Of a stretch of DNA of 42,124 nucleotides, positions 12,195 to 21,100 are shown in pieces. Within the stretch, counting starts at the first letter, position 1; every line of letters begins with the position of its first letter. Position numbers and translations under genes: made by a program. The DNA comes from a virus. The stretch covers positions 1 to 42,124 of IMG/VR virus record IMGVR_UViG_3300042302_000211, one strand, 5' to 3'. Under the pieces are notes generated by a model. The model saw only the letters and a program-made list of their open reading frames with translations, searched no databases and was not told the origin of the DNA.

Positions 12195-12424
12195 TGGCTT
12201 TTTTCAAGTCCTAATTGATGTTCAAGGTAAGAGATCACCGCTTTGTAACCGACAATTTGGTGATTTAGCTCTGCAATTTGAATGTCTTTGAGGTCAATCG
12301 TTTCGTGTAAAGAGTCAAGCTGAGACTCTTTGTATAAGCTAATTTTTTGTTTAGCAGAGTTTTCAAACCGTTCAGCTTGCGCATTGATATCGTCAAAGGT
12401 ATATATCTTTTTAGTTCTTCCCAT
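12191..12424 (-). CDS. Small coiled-coil protein
   Basis: A 77-residue protein, helical for most of its length, with heptad-like leucines and isoleucines (LDSLHETIDLKDIQIAELNH, then QIVGYKAVISYLEHQLG). The start is preceded by ACTAGGAGACGTC, which partly matches the module element (CTAGGAGA) used elsewhere in the phage. The N-terminus is basic (MGRTKKIYTF). It could be a small oligomeric adaptor of the recombination proteins upstream; function unknown. Confidence 0.6.
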   Translation of the reverse strand: MGRTKKIYTFDDINAQAERFENSAKQKISLYKESQLDSLHETIDLKDIQIAELNHQIVGYKAVISYLEHQLGLEKSQ

Positions 12425-12432
12425 GACGTCTC

Positions 12433-12687
12433 CTAGTAAGGTAAGTCGTTATCAACAGGCTTCTCATAGGGTTCTGAGGCAGAGATTGACAATGTCTTCT
12501 TGCCGTTGATCTCTTTCTTCCACCCCGCCACGGATATTTTGATAAGCCCTTCGGGATTCTTCATCATCATTGCTTTGATAAAGTCACGATCAAGATGCAG
12601 ATCACCCCTAACATCAGGGTGAGTCTCTGTTTTCTTCTTATCGTTAGGCCACAGTGTGCCTGTGTTTGCTTTTGGTATGAACGCCAT
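12433..12687 (-). CDS. Small protein with SSB-like acidic tail, next to ERF
   Basis: An 84-residue protein beginning MAFIPKANTGTLWPNDKKKT and followed by THPDVRGDL; similar openings (AFxxKxNTGxLFxNDKKxxxxHPD) recur in a phage family of unknown function. The C-terminus is KPVDNDLPY, reminiscent of the DDDIPF tail by which single-strand binding proteins recruit partners. Its ATG overlaps the ERF stop (TAATG) behind a strong AAGGAGG. Being coupled to an ssDNA-annealing protein, it may be an ssDNA-binding or accessory protein. Inference from context and tail only. Confidence 0.65.
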   Translation of the reverse strand: MAFIPKANTGTLWPNDKKKTETHPDVRGDLHLDRDFIKAMMMKNPEGLIKISVAGWKKEINGKKTLSISASEPYEKPVDNDLPY

Positions 12688-13388
12688 TATGCTTCCTCCT
12701 TGTTAAATTCATTCTTTTTCTCTGTAAACTTGCCCATCATTTCCTTGAAGAATGTGGCATCGGTAGCTTTGACAGTGTCAAACAACACCTTGTTCTTCTT
12801 AAAAATCAACATGACATCTTCCTCGTTCTCGGTCAGATCAAGCAACTGATGCGAGGTAATCTTGATTAACTCAAGCCAATCACCAACTTCTCCTGCGGGC
12901 TTTCCTGGTGCCACAATCTGCCACTCACCTTTCTCGCCAGCAATTTTCTTGGGTTCAGGCTTATTGGGTTCAGGCGTAACAGGTGTTACGCTTGGTTTCT
13001 TGGCTACCTCTACCGCACCAGTAGTCGCATCCAAGGAGTCATGCTCCACGATCTCAAAAGCATTTGTCCACAGATATCTACGCAGATAGGTTTGCACCGC
13101 ACCTAGGTTCTGTACATCATGGCAACCTTTGAGGGCAGCAGAAGACATTGGCGAAGTAAACATAATGGATGTGCCATCCTCTACATCGTTAATCTGTAGG
13201 AACGCCATCTCATGGTTAAATGACACTACACCGCAAAGTCCTATGTCATTGCAGATCTTCTGAATCGCTGGAAGAAAATCGCCTAACTCAAAGTACTCGT
13301 AGCCAGCAAACTTATTCTTGCCTGACTTTGATAACTTTGTGCCTTGTAGCAACATCCTAGCTTGTTGCAGTTTTTTATACACACTCAT
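12687..13388 (-). CDS. erf: ERF-family single-strand annealing protein
   Basis: A 233-residue protein from ATG at 13388 (AAGGAG five bases upstream, ATGA overlap with the nuclease stop). The first 125 residues follow the ERF pattern: VYKKLQQARMLLQG, NKFAGYEYFELGDFLPAIQK, a hydrophobic strand pair, and LGAVQTYLRRYLWTNAFEIV, which corresponds to the conserved GSAxTYARRYALxxALGI-type segment of Erf. The Pro/Glu-rich linker (about 130-160) leads to a helical C-terminus. ERF proteins pair complementary strands in phage recombination and genome circularisation. A Cas4-like nuclease lies upstream, a classic exonuclease-annealase pair. High confidence. Confidence 0.9.
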   Translation of the reverse strand: MSVYKKLQQARMLLQGTKLSKSGKNKFAGYEYFELGDFLPAIQKICNDIGLCGVVSFNHEMAFLQINDVEDGTSIMFTSPMSSAALKGCHDVQNLGAVQTYLRRYLWTNAFEIVEHDSLDATTGAVEVAKKPSVTPVTPEPNKPEPKKIAGEKGEWQIVAPGKPAGEVGDWLELIKITSHQLLDLTENEEDVMLIFKKNKVLFDTVKATDATFFKEMMGKFTEKKNEFNKEEA

Positions 13389-14263
13389 ACACACTCCTTA
13401 GTTGATAAATAATCCCGATACTGTTGGCAGTATTGAGACACTGGGCAAAAGTTTGCACACCGAGTACGCTCGCCCTGACGCACTTCGATCTCATAGTCCT
13501 TGCCTAGTTGCTCTAAGGCTTCTGTGGCAAAAACTTCTGATTCATATAAGGACTTGGCTCTAACATTCCCTTTCTTCTTAATAGCCCATACAGTGGGTTT
13601 CTCCCACATCTCTTCGGGGGTGCAGTCGGGTAGACCGCCATCCGTCTCGATAGCAAACTCACAGGCACTGTGTAGGGAGATACGCTTGGCAATATAAGCC
13701 TCACGTTCCTGCATCGTCCACAGCTTCATGGGGATTTCTAGGATAGGGGCTTTAGGGTAGCCCTCTTTCTCCCGATCCCGTCTGCTCCAATCACGCAACA
13801 TAGCTACGATGGTGACTGACTTAACAGGCACTTTCTTAACCTTCTCAACAAGCCATGCGTAGATGTTTAATTGGTTCTCCCACTCAGGCTTCTCGTTCAT
13901 AGCTGCCCAAACCGAGGTGAACTTGTAGTCCTTAACATGGATGCCATCGGCTTCAACTTCCTGTAAATCAACCGCCCCAGTGATGTGCCAACCATCATGC
14001 TCGATGTGAATGCGTTGCTCGACTATATGGTTCTCATCCTTGCCTTGTTCCAAGAAGTTATGGATAGCTGAGCCGACTATTGACCATACCATCTCAGAGG
14101 CGTCTTGCTCGATCTCATCCTCAAACTTGCGGGTCAAGGCTACGATCTTGGGGCTATTGAGTAACTGGGTAGCAGACAGGTGAGCCTTACCTTTGTTATA
14201 GGTAGGGCGTTCTAAGACATTGATAAAGGTCTGTGGGATGCCGTATTCGTTAGTTAATTTCAT
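13385..14263 (-). CDS. PD-(D/E)XK exonuclease, Cas4/RecB-like
   Basis: A 292-residue nuclease. The active-site pattern is seen as AVDLQE (D99) and KDYKFTS (D112, K114), the D-x(n)-D/E-x-K of this superfamily, with an upstream helix containing H68-type residues (GSAIHNFLE). The C-terminus has closely spaced cysteines, RCANFCPVSQYC (269, 273, 279), as in Cas4- and AddB-type nucleases that hold an Fe-S cluster; the fourth ligand is not obvious. It would resect DNA ends to supply ssDNA for the adjacent ERF. Start ATG at 14263 has AAGGAGC upstream. High confidence in the fold, moderate in the Fe-S cluster. Confidence 0.85.
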   Translation of the reverse strand: MKLTNEYGIPQTFINVLERPTYNKGKAHLSATQLLNSPKIVALTRKFEDEIEQDASEMVWSIVGSAIHNFLEQGKDENHIVEQRIHIEHDGWHITGAVDLQEVEADGIHVKDYKFTSVWAAMNEKPEWENQLNIYAWLVEKVKKVPVKSVTIVAMLRDWSRRDREKEGYPKAPILEIPMKLWTMQEREAYIAKRISLHSACEFAIETDGGLPDCTPEEMWEKPTVWAIKKKGNVRAKSLYESEVFATEALEQLGKDYEIEVRQGERTRCANFCPVSQYCQQYRDYLSTKECV

Positions 14264-14411
14264 GCTTGCTCCTTGTAGCTAGTTCCATCTGCATTTGCTC
14301 ATACATATGTTGACGCATCATGCGAAAGAACTGGATTTTTTGGTCACGTTCATCTTTTTTATTTTCAAAGTATCTACGCTCGTCTATGCGAGTCTTCCAA
14401 CCTTTTCTCAT
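14250..14411 (-). CDS. Small basic helical protein
   Basis: A 53-residue protein, MRKGWKTRIDERRYFENKKD, then ERDQKIQFFRMMRQHMYEQM and a short tail. It is very basic and helical and may bind nucleic acid. I start it at ATG 14411, which overlaps the upstream stop as ATGA; a longer frame from 14462 would run back into the membrane-protein gene in another frame. It overlaps the nuclease start by 14 bases. Function unknown. Confidence 0.6.
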   Translation of the reverse strand: MRKGWKTRIDERRYFENKKDERDQKIQFFRMMRQHMYEQMQMELATRSKHEIN

Positions 14412-14635
14412 TTCTTTGCCATTAAAAAAACAACGCAAACAAACATAAGAAACCCAGTACATCCGATTAACACCAAGCGCTCTAAGTTACGCTGGCGGTG
14501 CCACTTTGGTGGAAATATAAACAGCGTTTGGATATAGATCATGTCCTCATCGTCAATGGGCATGGGCTTAGGACATTCGTTATAGCGACAGCCAATCTGA
14601 ACGCCCTTGGAAGTGGTATACGGAATTGTTTTGAT
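14408..14635 (-). CDS. Small C-terminal-anchored membrane protein, apparent ATC start
   Basis: A 75-codon frame whose first codon, ATC at 14635-14633, sits five bases after a perfect TAACTGCTAGGAGA element. The product reads IKTIPYTTSKGVQIGCRYNE, then a cysteine-rich region, and ends in a hydrophobic helix (RLVLIGCTGFLMFVCVVFLM) with Ala-Lys-Lys. I have an impression of phage proteins beginning MKTIPYT(T/S), which would place the start exactly at the ATC. The first ATG in frame is residue 29, without a ribosome binding site. It is the promoter-proximal gene of the early operon, and its stop overlaps the next start. ATC may be a true weak start or a mutated ATG. Confidence 0.6.
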   Translation of the reverse strand: MKTIPYTTSKGVQIGCRYNECPKPMPIDDEDMIYIQTLFIFPPKWHRQRNLERLVLIGCTGFLMFVCVVFLMAKK

Positions 14636-14640
14636 TTAGT

Positions 14641-14654
14641 TCTCCTAGCAGTTA
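14641..14654 (-). promoter_or_regulatory. TAACTGCTAGGAGA element, copy F
   Basis: A perfect 14-base match to the element of copies B and D, on the other strand, in front of the ATC-starting gene. No strong hairpin lies between the promoter and this copy; the leader is short. Confidence 0.65.
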
Positions 14655-14665
14655 AACTAGACTTG

Positions 14666-14694
14666 ATTGTGAACCATAGTTTATAGCATGTCAA
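14666..14694 (-). promoter_or_regulatory. Promoter of the leftward early operon
   Basis: Consensus -35 TTGACA (14694-14689), a 17-base spacer and -10 CACAAT (14671-14666, four of six matches) point leftwards. Transcription would start about 25 bases before the ATC-starting gene. This is the best sigma-70 promoter I see in the window. Confidence 0.7.
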
Positions 14695-14730
14695 TAGGTT
14701 ATACTCACATTAATTCATCTATTATATTCT

Positions 14731-14751
14731 CACTATAACAATGTTATAGTG
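14731..14751. promoter_or_regulatory. Palindromic operator-like site, copy 2
   Basis: CACTATAACA-A-TGTTATAGTG is a perfect 10+1+10 inverted repeat in the rusA leader. It shares its arms with the site at 1246-1267, and the following bases (GTGAC, AGGG, CCTAG) also match. A -10-like TATATT (14723-14728) lies just before it, so a bound protein would block rusA transcription. It is about 40 bases upstream of the leftward promoter's -35 and could influence that too. Confidence 0.65.
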
Positions 14752-14770
14752 ACTAAGGGAAAACACCTAG

Positions 14771-15106
14771 ATGCAAATAGAATTGCCATACCCGCCAAAA
14801 GAACTATCACCGAATGCCACGTTGCACTGGGCTAAGAAGGCAAAGTTTAAGAAGTCATACAGACATACCTGTTGGGCCTTAACGCTGGCTCAGAAGCTCG
14901 TAGCGCCTCCTGAAGGCAGGATTGATATTCATATAACCTTTTACCCACCAGACAGACGGCACAGGGATGCGGATAATATGGTGGCCTCTATAAAAGCTGG
15001 CTTAGACGGGGTAGCTGACGCCCTCAAGGTAAACGATAAACGCTTTCTGCCTACCTTTAAATTTAGCGAAGAGCCGCTTGGAAAGATTGTTATCGAGATA
15101 AAATGA
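14771..15106 (+). CDS. rusA: RusA-family Holliday junction resolvase
   Basis: A 111-residue protein with the RusA signature: IELPYPPKELSPNATLHW at the N-terminus and YPPDRRHRDADNMVASIKAG in the middle, including the metal-binding aspartates D66 and D68 and the conserved Asn69 and Lys75. GLDGVADALKVNDKR follows. RusA cuts four-way junctions as a dimer and resolves recombination or replication intermediates before packaging. Unusually it is alone on the plus strand, between two minus-strand blocks, with its own palindromic leader and terminator. The ATG directly follows CCTAG; no strong ribosome binding site is seen (AAGGGAAAACACCTAG is the best). High confidence in family. Confidence 0.93.
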   Translation: MQIELPYPPKELSPNATLHWAKKAKFKKSYRHTCWALTLAQKLVAPPEGRIDIHITFYPPDRRHRDADNMVASIKAGLDGVADALKVNDKRFLPTFKFSEEPLGKIVIEIK

Positions 15107-15132
15107 AGATGCCGCAGCAATGTGGCTTCTTC
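15105..15132 (-). terminator. Stem-loop at the rusA stop, possible leftward terminator
   Basis: GAAGATGCCGCA and TGTGGCTTCTTC pair over 12 positions with one mismatch and one G-U, closing a GCAA tetraloop. On the minus strand it is followed by ATTTTAT, so it may end transcription of the very long giant-protein operon; on the plus strand it may stabilise the rusA transcript. Confidence 0.5.
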
Positions 15133-15139
15133 ACGTTTT

Positions 15140-15167
15140 GGGGGGCTTAGAACACCCCCCTTTTTTT
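15140..15167 (+). terminator. Rho-independent terminator of rusA
   Basis: GGGGGG (15140-15145) and CCCCCC (15155-15160) form a stem with a nine-base loop, followed by seven T residues. It lies between the rusA stop and the convergent end of the giant-protein gene; the T-run overlaps that gene's stop region. Confidence 0.85.
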
Positions 15168-18100
15168 ACAGTTTAGATTCCAAACGCATCTCAATAATGC
15201 CATCTAATATTTCTTGTTTGGTTCGCTGTAAATCAATGATCTCTTGTCTGCGTTGCTCTGGTGTTGCAGTCTTGTCCTTAACTTCGCCAGCCATACGAAT
15301 CTGGAGGTTGATGTCCCGTAGGGCTACTTCCATACTGGTTACATAATCACGAGCAGAAATTAAATCCTCATTCTTGTCAAAGTATTTATCAGCCTCGTCT
15401 GCCTTATCACGCTCTAATAGTTTCATGTAAGTCTCGTACTTGTTATCTACCCTTTTCTTAAAGTCGTAGAACAAATCTTCGTTACCACGGGCTACATCAG
15501 GGGCAACAAACGATCCGTACAGTGGGTTCTGTCTAGTTGTGGAGCTAGGGCGGTCTTCTCCAAACATATTAGATAGCCATTGAACGGCAGAGCCAGTCGT
15601 ACCAAATAAACCACGGACTAGATGATCTGCCTCGATTGGGTTAAGAACACGCTTACCTTCGGTAAATGGAATGCTAGTTACGGCGCTGAAAATCTTTCCA
15701 AGCTGCGAAGTCGCTGCGGTGTATTGCTCGACAGCGTCTAAGTCTTCCATACCTCTAGGCGTTACTGTGCTACCTGTAAAGAAGTTACGATTTAAAGTAA
15801 TTTCTGCAAAAGGTTTAACGCCTGTTGAGATTAGGTTTGGACCAAGCAAAGAGTCAAATGCAGCCTCACGAAGGGCGGTGCGTAGGCGTGTACCATCTAT
15901 TTCATTACTTGTCCCCTGTGTGGTTACATAATTATAAGTTAGCTCAGGGATAGCCTTAAACATGAAGCTGGCAGAGGTATGCATTGGGAGAAGGATGTTG
16001 TTATCCAAGCCAGTCCAGTTCTTCGATAGGAAGATATTGCGAACTTTGGTTTGGTCATCGAGCTTCTGGTATTCGTCGTCATCTCCAACAGCCATGCTGT
16101 AAAGCATTACATAGAAGCCAAAGGTAGCCCCAGTCTTAGCCAACTGTGCCAAGGCAGCGCCACGGGCTTTGCCAGTTAAGCGTTTGCCGACCAAGGACAT
16201 TGCCAAGATATCAATCTGCTGGGCATATGCGTTCATAAAAGATACAGTCTTTGTCAAGAACTGGGCGTGTCTAGCACTACCACGCTTAAGGAAGTCGATC
16301 ACATTGTTGGCTTGAAGCAGAGCCAGCATCTCATCACCAGTCTGTCTTAGGGTGTTGTTGTATACCGACACACGCTGTCCGTAGTCTGAGGCATCGCCTA
16401 CACGATCTAGCAGACCCATCAAGGCATCAAACTTGTTCTTTTCCATTAAGCCAATCTGCTGTTTGTACTCAATCTCTGGGGTACGGGTATATGACTGATA
16501 GCCCCCAATACCATAGGACTTGAGCATATCGACCACAGGATCATCGGATTGCAAGGCTTTAATGAAACCACGGAATGTGCCAGCCCAGACTCTGGTTGGA
16601 TCTTTTAAGCCAGTGACTAAGGCTGCGGTAGGCGCATCCATGAACAACTGACGGATCTGGAACTGAGGCCAGAGGGTAACACCTCTGCGTAAGCCGTTAG
16701 CTAAAGCTCCAAGCATATCCATCGCTGGCATGCTGATATTTTCCATGCCTAGGACAGACTCAGCGATCAACGGATCTTTGATCTCGATGATGATTCTGCG
16801 ACCATTAACAAGGATATTGGTGCGGACTGCGCCCTCTGGGGTACGACCCTCCTCTGGGAATACAGCAATCTGACCCTTCTTATTACGGGTAGCGTACTGC
16901 TGTGCCACACGATTGGCAGCGTAGTTACGCATCGAATTACGGGTAATCATGGCTACGTTGTGGAGCATGTTATCCACAATGTCATCAATATCCTTAACTA
17001 CTACAGTATCCTCAAAGCGCTTTTCCTTGCCGACATTGGTTAGACGCTTCACGCCACCCATTTGTGAGGCTTGGTGCAAGTCTTCCATATCGTCTTGGAT
17101 ACGATACCAGGGTACATAGTCCTTAATTCCTTTTAGTTGCTTAGCCCGCTTCTCGCTAATGATCTTGCCAAATAACATCATGTCGATCATGTTGTCATTT
17201 ACCTTAGTCCAGTTATCGAGCATGGTGCGTAATTCTGGATGTTGTTTCTCTTGGTCGCCATAGAACTTGATCTGCTCTTCGTCAAAGCGGACTTTTTTCT
17301 TGGCAATATTAATCATCCGCAAGCCTTTCTCAGCCTGAAGAATCTCATCTAACAGCAAAGCCTGACGAGCAACCGAGGTTTTTGGATCACGCATCTCAGC
17401 GTTTAGATCGTTTAATTCTTTTTCACGAGCCTTGAACTCATCCATGATGCTCTTGGATCGCTTGGCTTCGAAGAAGGTATTGACCCTATCGGTAGCCCTT
17501 TGCAAGCCTTCACGCTCGATCAAATCATGCTTAGCCAGCAATACGTTAGCCATAGAGAATGGTCGTCTAATTGCTTGGAACATCTGGGTCTTAGCGTTAA
17601 ATGCCAGCGCACCACGGATGATGACCTCAGAGGCAATATGACCAGCATGCAAGGCGTTAGTAACGGCAATCGAGGCAACGGCTCGCATCTCGCCATCACG
17701 CAACATACCTTCTAAACCTCTGGCTTTTTGGAGAGCCAGATCAGCCATCTCTAGACCAGCGCCATACCAAATGTTCTTATTGCGAACATACGTTATGGCA
17801 CGAACTAATTTACCACCCATAGCCTGAGAAGCTAGTAAAGGAGCATCTTTAGCATCCTTATAGACCTGTCTTGCACCCCTAAAGCCACCGAGCAACAAGT
17901 CCTTAACGCCACGGCTAGGCTTGACTGGGGTATGGTTTAGGCCATCCGCTTGAAACTTCTTATCAAAATCATCCACGTTGTTAAGGAACTTTAGGGCGTC
18001 TGCATTATCGGTCACATACTCGACTAGCATTTGATTTGTGATGCGCTGCTGGTTGCCAGACATAATGCGGGCAAACTCACGATGGATTGCTCGTTTATTG

Positions 18101-21100
18101 TCAAAGCCTAGGACATCTTTAATAGTTTCCAACAGACGCTGCATAGCCTTCTTAAATCGCTGCCAGCCACCGCCTAGCTGTGCCTTGAGTAATGGCTCAG
18201 CATTGACCGCCCAGTACTCTGACGGGTTGATGAACTGATATAGCTTATAGTCTGGAAGGGCGTCTGTTGCTTTTCTATAAGTAGCTTCTGTTGGATTCTG
18301 GAGATAATCAAACACTGCCTCAAAGTAATCCTGTGATACTTGATCTGTATTGTCTTCAATTGCTTTTTGTAAAGCATCAGCCCATGCGTTTACCACCGCA
18401 GTCTGTGCCTCTGGAGTCATCATCTGTTCCATGGAGTGGGCAATCTCATGGCGCATGGTCTTGTCTTTTGGTAAAGGACCAAAAAGATCAAAACTCTTAT
18501 AGATTGTCACAAGACGTTTTACAGGCTCAAAATTACCAGATACGCCAGCCACTTTAGGTTGTTGAATTGATAATGACAGCCCATCTAAAACTGCGGGGTA
18601 TCGTGTAGCAAGGGCATCAACAACCTTGTATGTATCGTTATCTATGTTATCAGCTGCCAACTCAGCAGCAGCTTTAGCCCTAAACCACTCTGCTGTCTTG
18701 CGAGGAGGTTTGGTTTTGGCTATCTTTTTGTTTATTTCTTTTTTTGCTTGATCAAGGAATGTAAGTTCACGCTGGATATTGATGCCTATGTTGCCTTTAA
18801 TAATCTGGCGTTTGATAACAGATATACCACGGCTTAGCTCAGCGCTGCGCTTAATCTGTTCAGCACGTACTTCATCTCTACGAGTATCAATTTGTTTAGG
18901 GGTAATGCCAGTAATATCCTCTAGTGTTGTTTTGGGAGCAAACATCTTACGGGCTTGTTCTTGATAAGTAACTGCCTTAAAGAACTGCTCTTTTTCTTTC
19001 ATCAGATAGTCAATGGCTTGTGCAAACTCAGCTGGATCACGGGTGTAATTCAGCATGGATGAGCCACGCTTATAGAAGTCTCTACGACCTAGGATGTCGG
19101 TTAAGTTCTTGTCTAGGAAGTATTCACCACCAGAACGCTTGTTGGATGGCAAATCAAACATATAGGTATCGCCACGCTTGGTAATCCGTATGACATTGTC
19201 ATCACTGGAAATCGTGCCACCTAACTCATCAAGGAACCGCATCATATCCTGTGGAGTTTTTAGACGGACATCTGCTGATTTCTTCTCACGCTCAAAGTCA
19301 AACTGGCGGGACATTAGGATGCCCTGACCTGTAGTGCCATCGTTCTTGGTATAGGTGAGGATCTGACCAGGATATTGAGCAAAACCAGCCAAAATATTGC
19401 CAGTAATCATCCAGCGCTTCTCACGCCTGACGCTTGCACCTTTGTCAAATATATCAATAATTGGAACATACTCACCCTGCTGAGTCTCTGGGTTGAGATA
19501 GTTCACCACATCTTCTTTTTCCAATGTGTAGTTTGTGCCAATCTGCGAGAAATTAAGTGTTAAGCTCTTAGAGTCACCGTTAGCCACTGCCAAAATCATC
19601 TTCCAATCAGATCCCGATGCTGGATTAACAGTGCGCTTGACGTTCTTAATGTCGGTAATCATGCCGTAAACATAAACGCCATTTTTATCTTTAATGGTGA
19701 CAGGATCGCCAATCTGAATGTTCTGCAACACAGAACGTATTTGACCAGCCATCAGTCGCTGTCGACCTTGTTGTTCGTCTATCTTAATTGGGTCAGTCTC
19801 TTTTTCCTTGAGATCTGCCATCTTCTCATTAAAGTATTTGTTTTCACGCTCATCAAATTCGCTAATAAATTCCTTAGCAATTTGTTGTTTGGTCTTACCT
19901 CCAAGGTTTTCGTTAACCATTTCCTTGATTTCTTGGCTGCTGTATGGCTTAACAGTGCGCTTAACATCTACACGCTCCATAAAAGCTGGAGTAGAGAACA
20001 CAGAATCCTCGCCCTTATCCTCAGTGAGAGCCTCGACAGACAGGGTTTCAGCATCTAAGTCAAAAGCCTTAGCTTCTAACCTGTTAGTTCCCATACTGTT
20101 CTCACGCTCTAACAGCTCGTTATAGCGATCAATCAGGTCGGCATAGACCTCTTCTTGTTGGGCTAATGGAAGGATAGGAATATAGCCAGTGAACCTACGG
20201 ATATCTGCTTCTAGGGCTTCGTTGGTATCCTCGGCAATTGCCAACATCTTATCGCCACCTAATGCGTTATGGATCTCTGGGTTATCCCGTAGATACTCTT
20301 GGGCTACTTGACCCCCATAGTCATTCATAAAGTCAACTACGCCTTCAGCTGTCACCGCAGACTTACGGGATGCTGTGGTGTTGGCGTTGAGCGATGCCAT
20401 CTTCTTAAGCAATACCGCAGCTGGTCTCATTTCAGCTGGAATGTCAGCCATCATCTGAGAGTAGGCTGGAACTACAACTTGACCAGTTCTATTAACACGA
20501 CCTAGTGTTTGCACATGCACGTCAATGTTCTTTTCAGCTTGAACAATAATCATGTGGCGCTTGCTTTGATCTTTAAACTTGTTTGAGGCATGCAAGGACA
20601 AACCAGTAGAGCCAGCTTGGTTGAGGATGATAACATCGGTATCACCGCCATTAAAGCCACGCACCGCATTAACACGCTGACGGATATTGGCTGAACGGGT
20701 AGTTAGGATAGGCTCGCCAGTCGTGTAGTTTAGGGTAACTGTGCGCCCCGTAATCTCATCGGTCTTATACCCAGCCTTACGCAACTCACTGTGCATGTAG
20801 TCAATAGGCGATATAGGGGCAGAGCCAAATCCAGAGTTTTCAATCTGCTGGCGAATCTGGTTATAACGTGCCATCAAAGTAGGGCCAAGCTCATCTGGTG
20901 TTAGTTTGCGCTGTGTTTTTTTTCCATCAGGCGTTTTGATCGTAATCATCAACTGCTTGTCTAAGTAGCGGATATACAGATCAGCAAAGGACAGGTCTAA
21001 TCGCTCACCAACATTAATGTTCATGTCTTCTGCATAGCTCTGCAAAAAAGATCCCATGGTGTTGGATACTGTCATTACCACCTTCTCGCCAGCTTTGAGG

